Part shown: positions 1 to 5,079 of the stretch, in pieces
Position numbering within the stretch: position 1 is the first letter of the stretch
Layout: every line of letters starts with the position of its first letter
Assembly (NCBI GenBank): GCA_030054015.1
Contig: JASGCR010000177.1
Coordinates: forward strand, 1 to 5,079
Direction: 5' to 3'
Length of the DNA stretch: 5,079 nucleotides
Source: Candidatus Symbiobacter sp.
GTDB lineage: Bacteria; Pseudomonadota; Alphaproteobacteria; Elsterales; Elsteraceae
The notes under the pieces: model-generated
What the model saw: the letters and a program-made list of their open reading frames with translations, nothing else
What the model was told of the DNA's origin: nothing
Databases searched by the model: none
Position numbers and translations under genes: made by a program

Positions 1-49
1 GGACTGCAAGCGGAAATCCGCTTGCAGTCCGGCGGGTAATGACGCTCTT
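1..49. repeat. Left terminal inverted repeat with central palindrome
   Basis: Positions 1-30 form a palindrome with 14-bp arms (ggactgcaagcgga and its exact reverse complement) around a 2-base centre. It continues into ggcgggtaatgacgctctt. Bases 2-49 are an exact 48-bp reverse complement of 5032-5079 at the other end. The same unit therefore lies at both ends pointing inwards. This could be a dispersed palindromic repeat (REP or MITE-like) or the ends of a mobile unit. With nothing beyond the window, target-site duplications cannot be seen. Confidence 0.9.
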
Positions 50-85
50 TTTTTTGACGCTCTTTTTTTTGACGCTCCTTTTTTT
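41..85. repeat. Three-copy 15-bp tandem repeat with T tracts
   Basis: There are three consecutive 15-bp units at 41-55, 56-70 and 71-85. Each is gacgctc followed by a run of 7-8 T; the third copy has one C at the start of the run. The first copy is also the inner edge of the terminal repeat, so the unit looks like local duplication of that edge. It lies just beyond the 3' end of the ferredoxin gene, with only 21 bases between (86-106). Read on the minus strand it gives A tracts, not a T tract, so it is not an intrinsic terminator for the ferredoxin gene. Confidence 0.85.
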
Positions 86-106
86 GCTACTCGTTCCAAC
101 CTTTCT

Positions 107-439
107 TTACGTAAAAAACTCCGGCACAACCCCCTCGGTTGCAAGGAAAATCGCGTCATTTTCGATCCGCACCGGATATTGGGCGAGTTTGCAATGACGG
201 GGATTGATCCCCGCCCCGTTATTGCCATCAAACGTCCATAAATGGGCTTTGCAGACAATTTTTTGCCCATCAAATGTGCCGTCTTTGAGCGGAAATTCCT
301 GGTGGGGACAGGTGGCTTGAAAGGCCCTGACCTCGCCGCCCGTTAAACAGACCAAAATGATGCGATGGCCGTTTACCTCGACCGCGTTCATTTCGCCTTC
401 CCACAAATCATCCAACCCACAAACTTTTTGGAATGTCAT
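107..439 (-). CDS. tmoC: Rieske-type ferredoxin of a toluene/alkene monooxygenase
   Basis: This is the soluble Rieske [2Fe-2S] ferredoxin that passes electrons from the NADH reductase to the diiron hydroxylase in multicomponent toluene, benzene or alkene monooxygenases. The 110-residue protein matches TmoC length. It carries the Rieske ligands C44-P-H46 and C63-x-x-H66, followed by LWTFDG and a conserved GINP segment, as in TmoC. The start is taken at the ATG ending at 439 because the opening residues (MTFQKVCGLDD) align with the TmoC N-terminus; a GTG two codons upstream (445) is possible but adds nothing. The ribosome site is weak (GGTGTGG). It lies 44 bases after the stop of tmoB on the same strand, in the normal A-B-C order. 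The next genes of the family operon, D, E and F, are not found after it. The true substrate of the system cannot be read from the ferredoxin; isoprene or alkene monooxygenase ferredoxins (IsoC, XamoC) look alike. Confidence 0.93.
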   Translation of the reverse strand: MTFQKVCGLDDLWEGEMNAVEVNGHRIILVCLTGGEVRAFQATCPHQEFPLKDGTFDGQKIVCKAHLWTFDGNNGAGINPRHCKLAQYPVRIENDAIFLATEGVVPEFFT

Positions 440-483
440 GGCCACACCGTCTTGAAATCACAGTTAATGCGCCCCGCCGCAGA

Positions 484-744
484 TCAGGCCTCGCAGAAAA
501 TAAACTCTAGCGATTCCATGGGTTTAATATTGGTCTCGGCCAATTTCGCCTGGCGCGGGAAGAAATCCTTGGCCCCCTGCTGGCGGACGCGGATAATTTT
601 GTCCGGTTGCGGTTTGACCCGCCGCCCCACCGAGTGATGGGCGGCAGCCGCCGCGATTTCATCCATGGTGTTTTCGGTATCCACCGCCACCAATTGCAAG
701 ACAAAATCATATTGAAAATTCGAGATAATCGGGAACAAAGCCAT
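484..744 (-). CDS. tmoB: Monooxygenase hydroxylase gamma subunit
   Basis: This is the small gamma subunit of the (alpha-beta-gamma)2 hydroxylase of toluene/alkene diiron monooxygenases. It packs against the alpha subunit and has no catalytic residues of its own. The 86-residue protein fits the family size of about 84-90. It shares the family pattern: an N-terminal FP..x..F..DF(V/L)LQLV strand, a central H-(S/C)-V-x-R-R-V segment, then IRVR and FPR motifs and an acidic end near IFCEA. The start is an ATG with a strong GGAGG 7 bases upstream. It sits 42 bases after the stop of the alpha-subunit gene and before the ferredoxin gene, which is the tmoA-tmoB-tmoC order. The symbol is by similarity to the toluene-4-monooxygenase operon; the isoprene or alkene counterpart (isoB, xamoB) is equally possible. 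Confidence 0.9.
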   Translation of the reverse strand: MALFPIISNFQYDFVLQLVAVDTENTMDEIAAAAAHHSVGRRVKPQPDKIIRVRQQGAKDFFPRQAKLAETNIKPMESLEFIFCEA

Positions 745-751
745 TTTTATG

Positions 752-756
752 CCTCC
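752..756 (-). promoter_or_regulatory. Ribosome binding site of tmoB
   Basis: On the minus strand GGAGG is followed by 7 bases and then the ATG of tmoB. This is the clearest ribosome site of the operon remnant, and it supports the chosen start and independent translation of the gamma subunit. Confidence 0.75.
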
Positions 757-786
757 AGACTTGTGGGCGTAAGATTGGGCGAAAGC

Positions 787-1677
787 TTAAGCTGCCTTGG
801 CCTCGGGTTTGCGGCGATATTCATCCACCCATTTATAGCCATGGGCATCATCGCCGATTTCGCCAGGTGCCAAATTCATATATTGCAAGGCCCCCATCAA
901 ATCGGGCGGCAAAATTTTGCCGGCCAAAAAGCGATCCACCAACGTCATGTGATCACGGTACCGCAGCGGGTCTTGTTGAAACACCCAACGATCAATCTCG
1001 GAATTGAAATGATAGGTTCGGCCTTGGTAATCCAACGGATAATCTTTGACATTCCAGCCCTTGCCAGGTATGGCGCAAATGGGGATTTGGCTCATGTTAC
1101 AGACAATCGGCAAGGTTTCAGGATAGGTTTTCTCCATCCGGCCATTGACCAAATTATCGATAATCACATCCCAGGCCTGGCCAAACGTGTCGTTCCAGCC
1201 CGGATATTTTTCTTCCAGCCAATCGCGGCAATCGGGCGTGACTCCGGCGGCGACGTTAAACCACAGAGTCGGCCGCCAGAACCAAATGCCCATTTGATAA
1301 GCATGGTGTTGGTAATCAAATTCATGGATCATTTGATCCCAATACCAGGGCAGATCGAGGCCTAAATCGAGCAAACTCCGTTCAAATTGATTGACGATCC
1401 ATTCCTGCATAAATTCTTTGAAGGATTGTTTGCGGTGTTCAAGCGGCGTGGCATAATCCATCGCCGTACCGGTCAGCAAACAAAACAGCCGCCAAGTGCG
1501 GGCAATCGCCACATCGACCAAATTTTGCGCTTTTTCTTTGTGACCATTTTTAATCAGAATCTGCAAGGCCGGCCCGCCAATTTGGGCGTGGCGCGATTCG
1601 TCGGTTTGGATGCTGGAGACCAAGCTTGAGAACGTAAAATCACCCGCTTCCGCCGCATCCGAGGCCAAACCCAAAAA
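787..1677 (-). CDS. tmoA: Monooxygenase hydroxylase alpha subunit, 5'-truncated
   Basis: This is the C-terminal three fifths of the catalytic alpha subunit of a soluble diiron toluene/alkene monooxygenase, which inserts oxygen into aromatic rings or alkenes. Homology begins at FLGLA, equivalent to residue 205 of the 500-residue TmoA, and runs unbroken to the stop, about 296 residues. The second Glu-x-x-His iron pair is present in QTDESRHAQ (equivalent to E231 and H234). The first pair (E104, E134, H137), E197 and the T201 gate lie in the missing part, so this fragment cannot hold a diiron centre. The reading frame stays open to a TTG at 1695 and to a stop at 1723-1725, but codons upstream of 1677 do not match the family: they are the antisense of the LysR gene that begins there. 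tmoB follows after 42 bases. Several segments (such as TPLEHRKQSFKEFM and APGEIGDDAHGY) recall alkene/isoprene enzymes as much as toluene enzymes, so the substrate is left open. It is either a pseudogene or a gene broken by a join. Confidence 0.9.
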   Translation of the reverse strand, partial: FLGLASDAAEAGDFTFSSLVSSIQTDESRHAQIGGPALQILIKNGHKEKAQNLVDVAIARTWRLFCLLTGTAMDYATPLEHRKQSFKEFMQEWIVNQFERSLLDLGLDLPWYWDQMIHEFDYQHHAYQMGIWFWRPTLWFNVAAGVTPDCRDWLEEKYPGWNDTFGQAWDVIIDNLVNGRMEKTYPETLPIVCNMSQIPICAIPGKGWNVKDYPLDYQGRTYHFNSEIDRWVFQQDPLRYRDHMTLVDRFLAGKILPPDLMGALQYMNLAPGEIGDDAHGYKWVDEYRRKPEAKAA

Positions 1678-1683
1678 CGGCTG
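1672..1683. other. Junction of two 5'-truncated, head-to-head genes
   Basis: The minus-strand alpha-subunit homology ends at the Phe codon 1675-1677. The plus-strand LysR homology begins at about the Arg codon 1678-1680 and is certain from 1681 (LRIAQPALSRQ). The two gene remnants are therefore joined within a few bases, with no intergenic DNA and no inserted sequence. No obvious short homology or target duplication is visible at the joint. Confidence 0.8.
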
Positions 1684-2547
1684 CGGATTGCTCAACCGGC
1701 TTTGTCGCGCCAGATCAAGGGGTTAGAGAGCAAATTGGGCGTACAGCTGTTTAACCGCACCCCCAAGGGGGTCGAGCCGACCGCGGCGGGGCAAACCCTG
1801 ATGGACGAAGTGCCAAACATCCTCATGCTGGTCAAACGGGCCGAGGATCGCACCCGCCTGGCCGGCCAGGGGAAATTGGGGCGACTCGATGTCGGATTGT
1901 TTGGTTCGGGAGTATTGGATGTCATCCCCCGCATATTGGCGCAATTTCACGCTTTACGGCCCGACATCACGATTGGCCTCCATAATTTAACCAAATCCGA
2001 GCAATTACAGGCCTTGCGCGAACGCCGCATCGCCATTGGTTTTAACCGCTTGCTGCCAAATGAACCTGATCTCGTGGTCGAAACCGTGTTGCGCGAGCCC
2101 CTCTACCTGGCGATGCCAGAGAGCCACGACCTGGCTGCCCACCAGACGATTGCCCTGCCGCAACTCGATAATATGCCGATGATCCTTTACCCCAATTTGC
2201 CGATCCCTGGCCTTGCCCAGGAAATTCACAATGAATTTCGCCGCCTTAATCTGCGCCTGCGGGTCGAACAAGATGTCGAGGATGTGGTGACCGCCGTGGC
2301 TCTGGTGGCGAGCGGTTTTGGGGTTGCCATCACCACCCAATCAGCGACCCGTTTATCCCTGCCGGGGGTGATTTTTCGGCCTTTGGCGGTGGGTCATGAT
2401 TTATCCGACATTGAATTGCAATGTCTGTATCGCCGCGGCGACCCTTCGCCAATTTTGGCGGCATTTTTAGAGGTGGTGCATAATTTTTGCCAGCAAAACA
2501 CCCCCGCTTTGGCCGAGATGCGAAAAATATTAGCCAGAATTCCCTAA
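1678..2547 (+). CDS. LysR-type transcriptional regulator, 5'-truncated
   Basis: This is a LysR-family regulator with an N-terminal winged helix-turn-helix that binds DNA and a C-terminal periplasmic-binding-like effector domain. The visible frame begins in the recognition-helix region (LRIAQPALSRQ from 1681). It continues through the wing (LGVQLFNRTPKGVEPTAAG), the linker helix and the effector domain, which starts near GRLDVGLFGSG. It runs normally to the stop, and total length would be about 315 residues if intact. Roughly the first 27 residues, with helix 1 and most of helix 2, are absent. The frame upstream of 1678 is antisense to tmoA and unlike any LysR start; the TTG at 1702 is only the internal Leu of ALSRQ. 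The effector domain (IAIGFNRL, VLREPLYLAMPESH) resembles the CatR/BenM group that controls aromatic catabolism. A divergent lysR next to a monooxygenase operon would fit a role as its regulator, but this is inference. The 3' end overlaps the convergent helicase gene. Confidence 0.87.
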   Translation, partial: RLRIAQPALSRQIKGLESKLGVQLFNRTPKGVEPTAAGQTLMDEVPNILMLVKRAEDRTRLAGQGKLGRLDVGLFGSGVLDVIPRILAQFHALRPDITIGLHNLTKSEQLQALRERRIAIGFNRLLPNEPDLVVETVLREPLYLAMPESHDLAAHQTIALPQLDNMPMILYPNLPIPGLAQEIHNEFRRLNLRLRVEQDVEDVVTAVALVASGFGVAITTQSATRLSLPGVIFRPLAVGHDLSDIELQCLYRRGDPSPILAAFLEVVHNFCQQNTPALAEMRKILARIP

Positions 2548-4833
2548 AAACGCGGTTTGACTCTTTAGCCACCCATGCGCTTCGGTGAGATCGAGAAATT
2601 GACTGGCATAGGAGGCCTGGAGGGCATCACGCGACAGGGCCCAATCCCATTTTTCGCGCAACAAATTTTTGGCTGGGGCGAGCAATTGGGGAATGGGCGG
2701 CAAGGGCGCGGCGGCAAGGGCGCGTAACCGCCGCCGCAAACCCTCTTCGTTCAAATCCGGCGATTTTTGCACCGCCACAAACGGCCCGGCCAAGGCCGCC
2801 TTGACCCCGCTGGCGGCGAGCAGACAGAGGATGGCTTCATTGGCATCGTCGCTAAGCCAGGTTAAAATCATCATCTCACGGCCTTGATCGAGGATGATTT
2901 TATCCGCCAGCCCGCCGCGCCGATAGGCCTCACGCGCCTCGGCTAAAAACCGCCGCGCCGTCGGATCAAGAAAACTTGGCACGTCGTCGCCCTCTAACAA
3001 TTGCCGCATTTTTTGCCGCACCCTGGTGTGAACGCGACAGCCCGCTCCATTGAAAATCGGCGGCATGGCCCCCCGCGCCGGCGAGACATAAAGGGCTTTG
3101 TGAGAATCGTCAATTTCATCTACCCGCCAGGTTTTGCCGGCAAAGATAATCAACTGGTCGACCGTCACCATCTGCGAAATCGGCAAAGACCCCAAATTTT
3201 TACCGCCAGAGATAACGCGAAATTCTTCTTCGCTGGTAAAAGCGGCGTAAAATGTATAGTGATTGACCATTTTCTCGCCTTTTTCACCCAGCAGTAAAAG
3301 CCCGCTGGGGTCTTGGGTGATTAATTCCTGTTCCCCCAACTGGCGCAGCAAATTCATAAAGACCGCTTGGCTGACCGCATGAAAGGGAGCGGGGGCGGCG
3401 CAGAGCAACGAAAATAATTGACGGGCGGTCGTCCCGCCATATTGGGCAATCACCGACAGAATCTGTTGCACCAGGGTCGAGAGGTGTAAATTACTGGCGC
3501 GCGGCGGTTCGACCCATTTTTCGATCAGCAACAGCACCATCGCCGTCATTTGCACCGTGCCAAGCCGCAACAAGGTCGCCAGGCTGGCCTCGGCATCCAA
3601 GGCTTCCTCGATGGCATAACCGTATAAAATGGCGGCTTCCCCCCGCCGCCCGGATCGTCCCAAACGCTGGCGGAGGCTAGCGACGCCTGGCGGCACCCCC
3701 ACCTGGGCAATGGCGCGAACGCGGCCAATATCAAGGCCCAGTTCCAGCGTGTTGGTGCAAATCGCGGTCGCCGCGCGGTCACTTTGTTTCAGGGCGATTT
3801 CGGTGTCGGTACGGATTTCTTTGGCCAGATTGCCGTGATGCGGCCAAAATTCTTTGGCGATGCCTAAGGAATCGCACAGATCGTTCAAAAGCAGGGTATA
3901 ACGTTCGACCTCGCGCCGCGCATTGGGGAAAACCAGATTATGGTGACCGCGCAGGGTTTGAAAGAGATGGGCGGCGATCTGGCGGGCAATGATCTGATCC
4001 GGCTCTTCCTCTTCTGCGTTTTTATCTTTGCTGGGGGGAACAGGGGGCGGAGTTGGTTTCAAGAATCCCTTAATGGCGATTTTCAGATCGGTTTGGTCGC
4101 TCTTGGAGGTGAGGAGGGCAACCCGCCCCCCCTGATTTGCCTCCTGGCCTGCCTCCTGGCCTGCCTCCTGGCCTGCCTCCTGGCCCGCCTCCCCTTGCCC
4201 TGGGCGGATAAATTCCGCCGCCAGCCGCATATCCCCCATCGTCGCCGACAGACCGATGCGTGGCACCTGCCGCCCCATCGCCCGTTCAATGCGGTGGAGC
4301 AATGATTGCAATTGCTTGCCGCGCGGATTGCCGATAAAGGCATGGAGTTCATCCACGACAAAATAGGCGGTGTTGGCAAAAATTTTCGCCACCGCACTGC
4401 CGCGTCCACACATCATGGCCTCAAGGGCTTCGGGAGTGATGAGCAACACCCCCGCGGGATGGGCGAGAAATTTCTGTTTGCGGCTGGCGGATATATCGCC
4501 ATGCCACGGCCAGACGGGAATGTCCAATTGTTCGCACAAAATTTCCAGCCGCCCGAATTGGTCATTGATCAAGGCCTTGAGCGGGCTGATATAGACAATG
4601 AGACGCGGCGTTGGGGATTGGCACAGATGGCTCAGGGCGGGAAAAAACGCCGCCTCGGTCTTGCCGGCGGCGGTCGGGGCGGCGAGAATCACGTCGCGGT
4701 CGGCTTTGAGGATGAGCGGGATGGCCTGGCCTTGAATGTCGCGCAATTCGTGCCAATTTTGCTGCCAGATAAATTGCTGGATACCGCGGTCAAGCAGATC
4801 AAACACCGCTGTTTCGGAGTGAGATGCCGTCAT
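2530..4833 (-). CDS. Lhr-like DEAD/DEAH superfamily 2 helicase (BrxHI-like)
   Basis: This is a complete ATP-dependent nucleic-acid helicase of about 767 residues. Counting from the ATG at 4833, the first RecA domain has motif I AAPTAAGKT (51-59), motif Ia SPLKALIND (83-91), motif Ib ITPEALEA (132-139), motif II DELH (161-164) and motif III SAT (196-198). The second has LVFPNAR (300-306), PHHG (331-334), motif V TNTLELGLDIG (360-370) and motif VI QRLGRSGRRG (389-398). A C-terminal region of about 350 residues follows, as in Lhr-like proteins. DELH, the PHHG and GRSGRRG motifs and the length agree with the Lhr-like helicases that accompany BREX (BrxHI), as judged from memory; no BREX partner is present here. 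Between the RecA domains lies an inserted linker with four AGQE repeats (216-231) and a Pro- and Glu-rich stretch (about 259-280). The ATG is preferred over a TTG ten codons upstream because GAGGG lies 4 bases before it. All catalytic motifs are intact. Its 3' end overlaps lysR by 18 bp. No link to the monooxygenase genes is seen. Confidence 0.88.
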   Translation of the reverse strand: MTASHSETAVFDLLDRGIQQFIWQQNWHELRDIQGQAIPLILKADRDVILAAPTAAGKTEAAFFPALSHLCQSPTPRLIVYISPLKALINDQFGRLEILCEQLDIPVWPWHGDISASRKQKFLAHPAGVLLITPEALEAMMCGRGSAVAKIFANTAYFVVDELHAFIGNPRGKQLQSLLHRIERAMGRQVPRIGLSATMGDMRLAAEFIRPGQGEAGQEAGQEAGQEAGQEANQGGRVALLTSKSDQTDLKIAIKGFLKPTPPPVPPSKDKNAEEEEPDQIIARQIAAHLFQTLRGHHNLVFPNARREVERYTLLLNDLCDSLGIAKEFWPHHGNLAKEIRTDTEIALKQSDRAATAICTNTLELGLDIGRVRAIAQVGVPPGVASLRQRLGRSGRRGEAAILYGYAIEEALDAEASLATLLRLGTVQMTAMVLLLIEKWVEPPRASNLHLSTLVQQILSVIAQYGGTTARQLFSLLCAAPAPFHAVSQAVFMNLLRQLGEQELITQDPSGLLLLGEKGEKMVNHYTFYAAFTSEEEFRVISGGKNLGSLPISQMVTVDQLIIFAGKTWRVDEIDDSHKALYVSPARGAMPPIFNGAGCRVHTRVRQKMRQLLEGDDVPSFLDPTARRFLAEAREAYRRGGLADKIILDQGREMMILTWLSDDANEAILCLLAASGVKAALAGPFVAVQKSPDLNEEGLRRRLRALAAAPLPPIPQLLAPAKNLLREKWDWALSRDALQASYASQFLDLTEAHGWLKSQTAFLGNSG
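4139..4186. repeat. In-frame 12-bp tandem repeat in helicase gene
   Basis: Four copies of gcctcctggcct (the last ends in c) lie head to tail at 4139-4150, 4151-4162, 4163-4174 and 4175-4186, followed by a degenerate partial copy. On the minus strand they encode four AGQE units in the linker between the RecA domains. Because the unit is a multiple of three, copy-number change would lengthen or shorten the linker without a frameshift. The near identity of the copies points to recent expansion by slippage. Confidence 0.9.
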
Positions 4834-4874
4834 GTTGCCCTCGATATAAACTTTGTTTTCCAAAGAATTGACAT
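4830..4874 (-). CDS. Possible 14-codon leader ORF before the helicase
   Basis: A short ORF (MSILWKTKFISRAT) starts at the ATG 4874-4872. It has a strong GGGGAGG 5 bases upstream, and its stop overlaps the helicase start as ATGA. That layout is typical of translational coupling. The ribosome site is, however, one arm of an intergenic hairpin repeat, and the peptide resembles nothing known, so the ORF may be an accident of the repeat. The peptide has no run of a single amino acid of the kind used in attenuation. Confidence 0.25.
   Translation of the reverse strand: MSILWKTKFISRAT
4838..4842 (-). promoter_or_regulatory. Ribosome binding site of the helicase gene
   Basis: On the minus strand GAGGG is followed by CAAC and then the ATG at 4833-4831. 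It decides the start in favour of this ATG over the TTG at 4863, which has no well-placed ribosome site of its own. Confidence 0.6.
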
Positions 4875-4879
4875 TATGA

Positions 4880-4946
4880 CCTCCCCTTCCCGTAGGGAGG
4901 GGAGGATAGAAAACCTTAGCGAGCCGTAGGCGAGCGTTAGGTTTTC
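4880..4946. repeat. Two-hairpin intergenic repeat upstream of the helicase
   Basis: Two adjacent hairpins are visible. The first (4880-4905) pairs cctcccc with ggggagg and tccc with ggga around a gta loop, with one unpaired base at 4887. The second (4909-4946) pairs gaaaacct with aggttttc. Its inner stem has gc and gcc pairing, again with a gta loop, and ga/ga facing each other. The sharing of a gta triloop and the compact layout suggest a dispersed intergenic repeat, not a gene-specific site. Transcribed with the helicase, hairpin 1 would bury the GGGGAGG ribosome site of the short leader ORF. No convincing promoter is seen in 4947-5031. Confidence 0.6.
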
Positions 4947-5031
4947 TTGGTGGGGTTGGTTCTTAAGGAAGGTCTGAATAAGTTGAGAAAGTTTATGAAC
5001 GCAAAGATGCGTCATTACCGGCATTAAAAGG

Positions 5032-5079
5032 AAGAGCGTCATTACCCGCCGGACTGCAAGCGGATTTCCGCTTGCAGTC
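5032..5079. repeat. Right terminal inverted repeat with central palindrome
   Basis: This is an exact 48-bp reverse complement of positions 2-49. The palindrome occupies 5051-5079 and lacks only its last base at the window end. Just inside, gcgtcattaccgg at 5009-5021 is a degenerate direct copy of the repeat flank gcgtcattacccg at 5036-5048, so this edge has also been duplicated locally, as at the left end. Confidence 0.9.

Noticed and set aside
1..30. Palindrome as an intrinsic terminator of the monooxygenase operon
   Set aside because: On the minus strand the sequence after the hairpin is outside the window, and A tracts, not T tracts, precede it. On the plus strand the T run begins 17 bases after the stem.
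607..1365. Plus-strand ORF of 252 codons opposite tmoA and tmoB
   Set aside because: It is antisense to two genes with clear family matches, and its translation has no recognisable domain or ribosome site.
1693..1704. TTG codons at 1695 (minus) and 1702 (plus) as true starts of tmoA and lysR
   Set aside because: Both fall inside family-conserved or antisense codons and have no ribosome site. They are simply the first permitted start in frames that were truncated.
2547..2559. Small hairpin aaac-gcg-gttt after lysR as a terminator
   Set aside because: The stem is only four pairs, mostly A-T, and no T run follows.
4139..4186. CRISPR array
   Set aside because: The repeats are 12 bp, directly adjacent without spacers, and lie inside the helicase reading frame.
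4306..4929. Plus-strand ORF of 207 codons opposite the helicase N-terminus
   Set aside because: It mirrors the helicase coding frame, runs into the intergenic hairpin repeat and resembles no protein.
4976..5005. Minus-strand promoter TTGCGT with TTATTC or TATTCA downstream
   Set aside because: The spacing is about right, but the -10 match is poor and nothing else supports it, so it was not annotated.
4830..5042. Minus-strand ORF of 70 codons before the helicase
   Set aside because: Most of its length is translated repeat DNA, with residues such as PSLREGE that come from the hairpin. Only the last 14 codons have a plausible ribosome site, and these are listed separately.
1..5079. Linear element with hairpin telomeres
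   Set aside because: Inverted palindromic ends could suggest it, but there is no protelomerase or replication gene, and gene remnants point to a repeat-broken contig.

Overview
This window is a short stretch of bacterial DNA with moderate to high GC by eye. It looks like a metagenomic contig or a mobile-repeat-bounded segment, because both ends fall inside the same palindromic repeat in inverted orientation (positions 2-49 and 5032-5079 match perfectly as reverse complements). A proteobacterium is the most likely source: the toluene/alkene monooxygenase genes, the CatR/BenM-like LysR regulator and the intergenic hairpin repeats fit that group. Nothing here fixes the taxon more closely.

Left part (minus strand, 1677 down to 107): three genes of a soluble diiron monooxygenase operon in the order tmoA-tmoB-tmoC. 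These encode the hydroxylase alpha subunit, the hydroxylase gamma subunit and the Rieske ferredoxin. tmoA is cut at its 5' end and starts at the equivalent of residue 205 of a 500-residue protein. tmoD, tmoE and tmoF (effector, beta subunit, reductase) do not follow tmoC. Instead there is a T-rich triple tandem repeat and then the terminal palindrome. As it stands the operon could not make an active enzyme.

Middle (plus strand, about 1678 to 2547): a LysR-type regulator whose first ~27 codons are missing. Its truncated end abuts the truncated end of tmoA with no intergenic DNA, and this joint is the most unusual point of the window. It fits one deletion across a divergent lysR/tmoA promoter region, or an assembly or cloning join.

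Right part (minus strand, 4833 down to 2530): a full-length Lhr-like superfamily 2 helicase of about 767 residues, resembling the BREX-associated BrxHI group. It has an in-frame 12-bp tandem repeat in the linker between its two RecA domains. Its 3' end overlaps the 3' end of lysR by 18 bp in convergent orientation. Its 5' region holds a two-hairpin intergenic repeat and a possible 14-codon leader ORF that overlaps the helicase start as ATGA.

The monooxygenase genes and the regulator plausibly belonged to one hydrocarbon-oxidation locus. The helicase has no visible functional link to them. No RNA genes, CRISPR array, transposase or complete new defence system are visible, and no gap between genes exceeds 300 bases.
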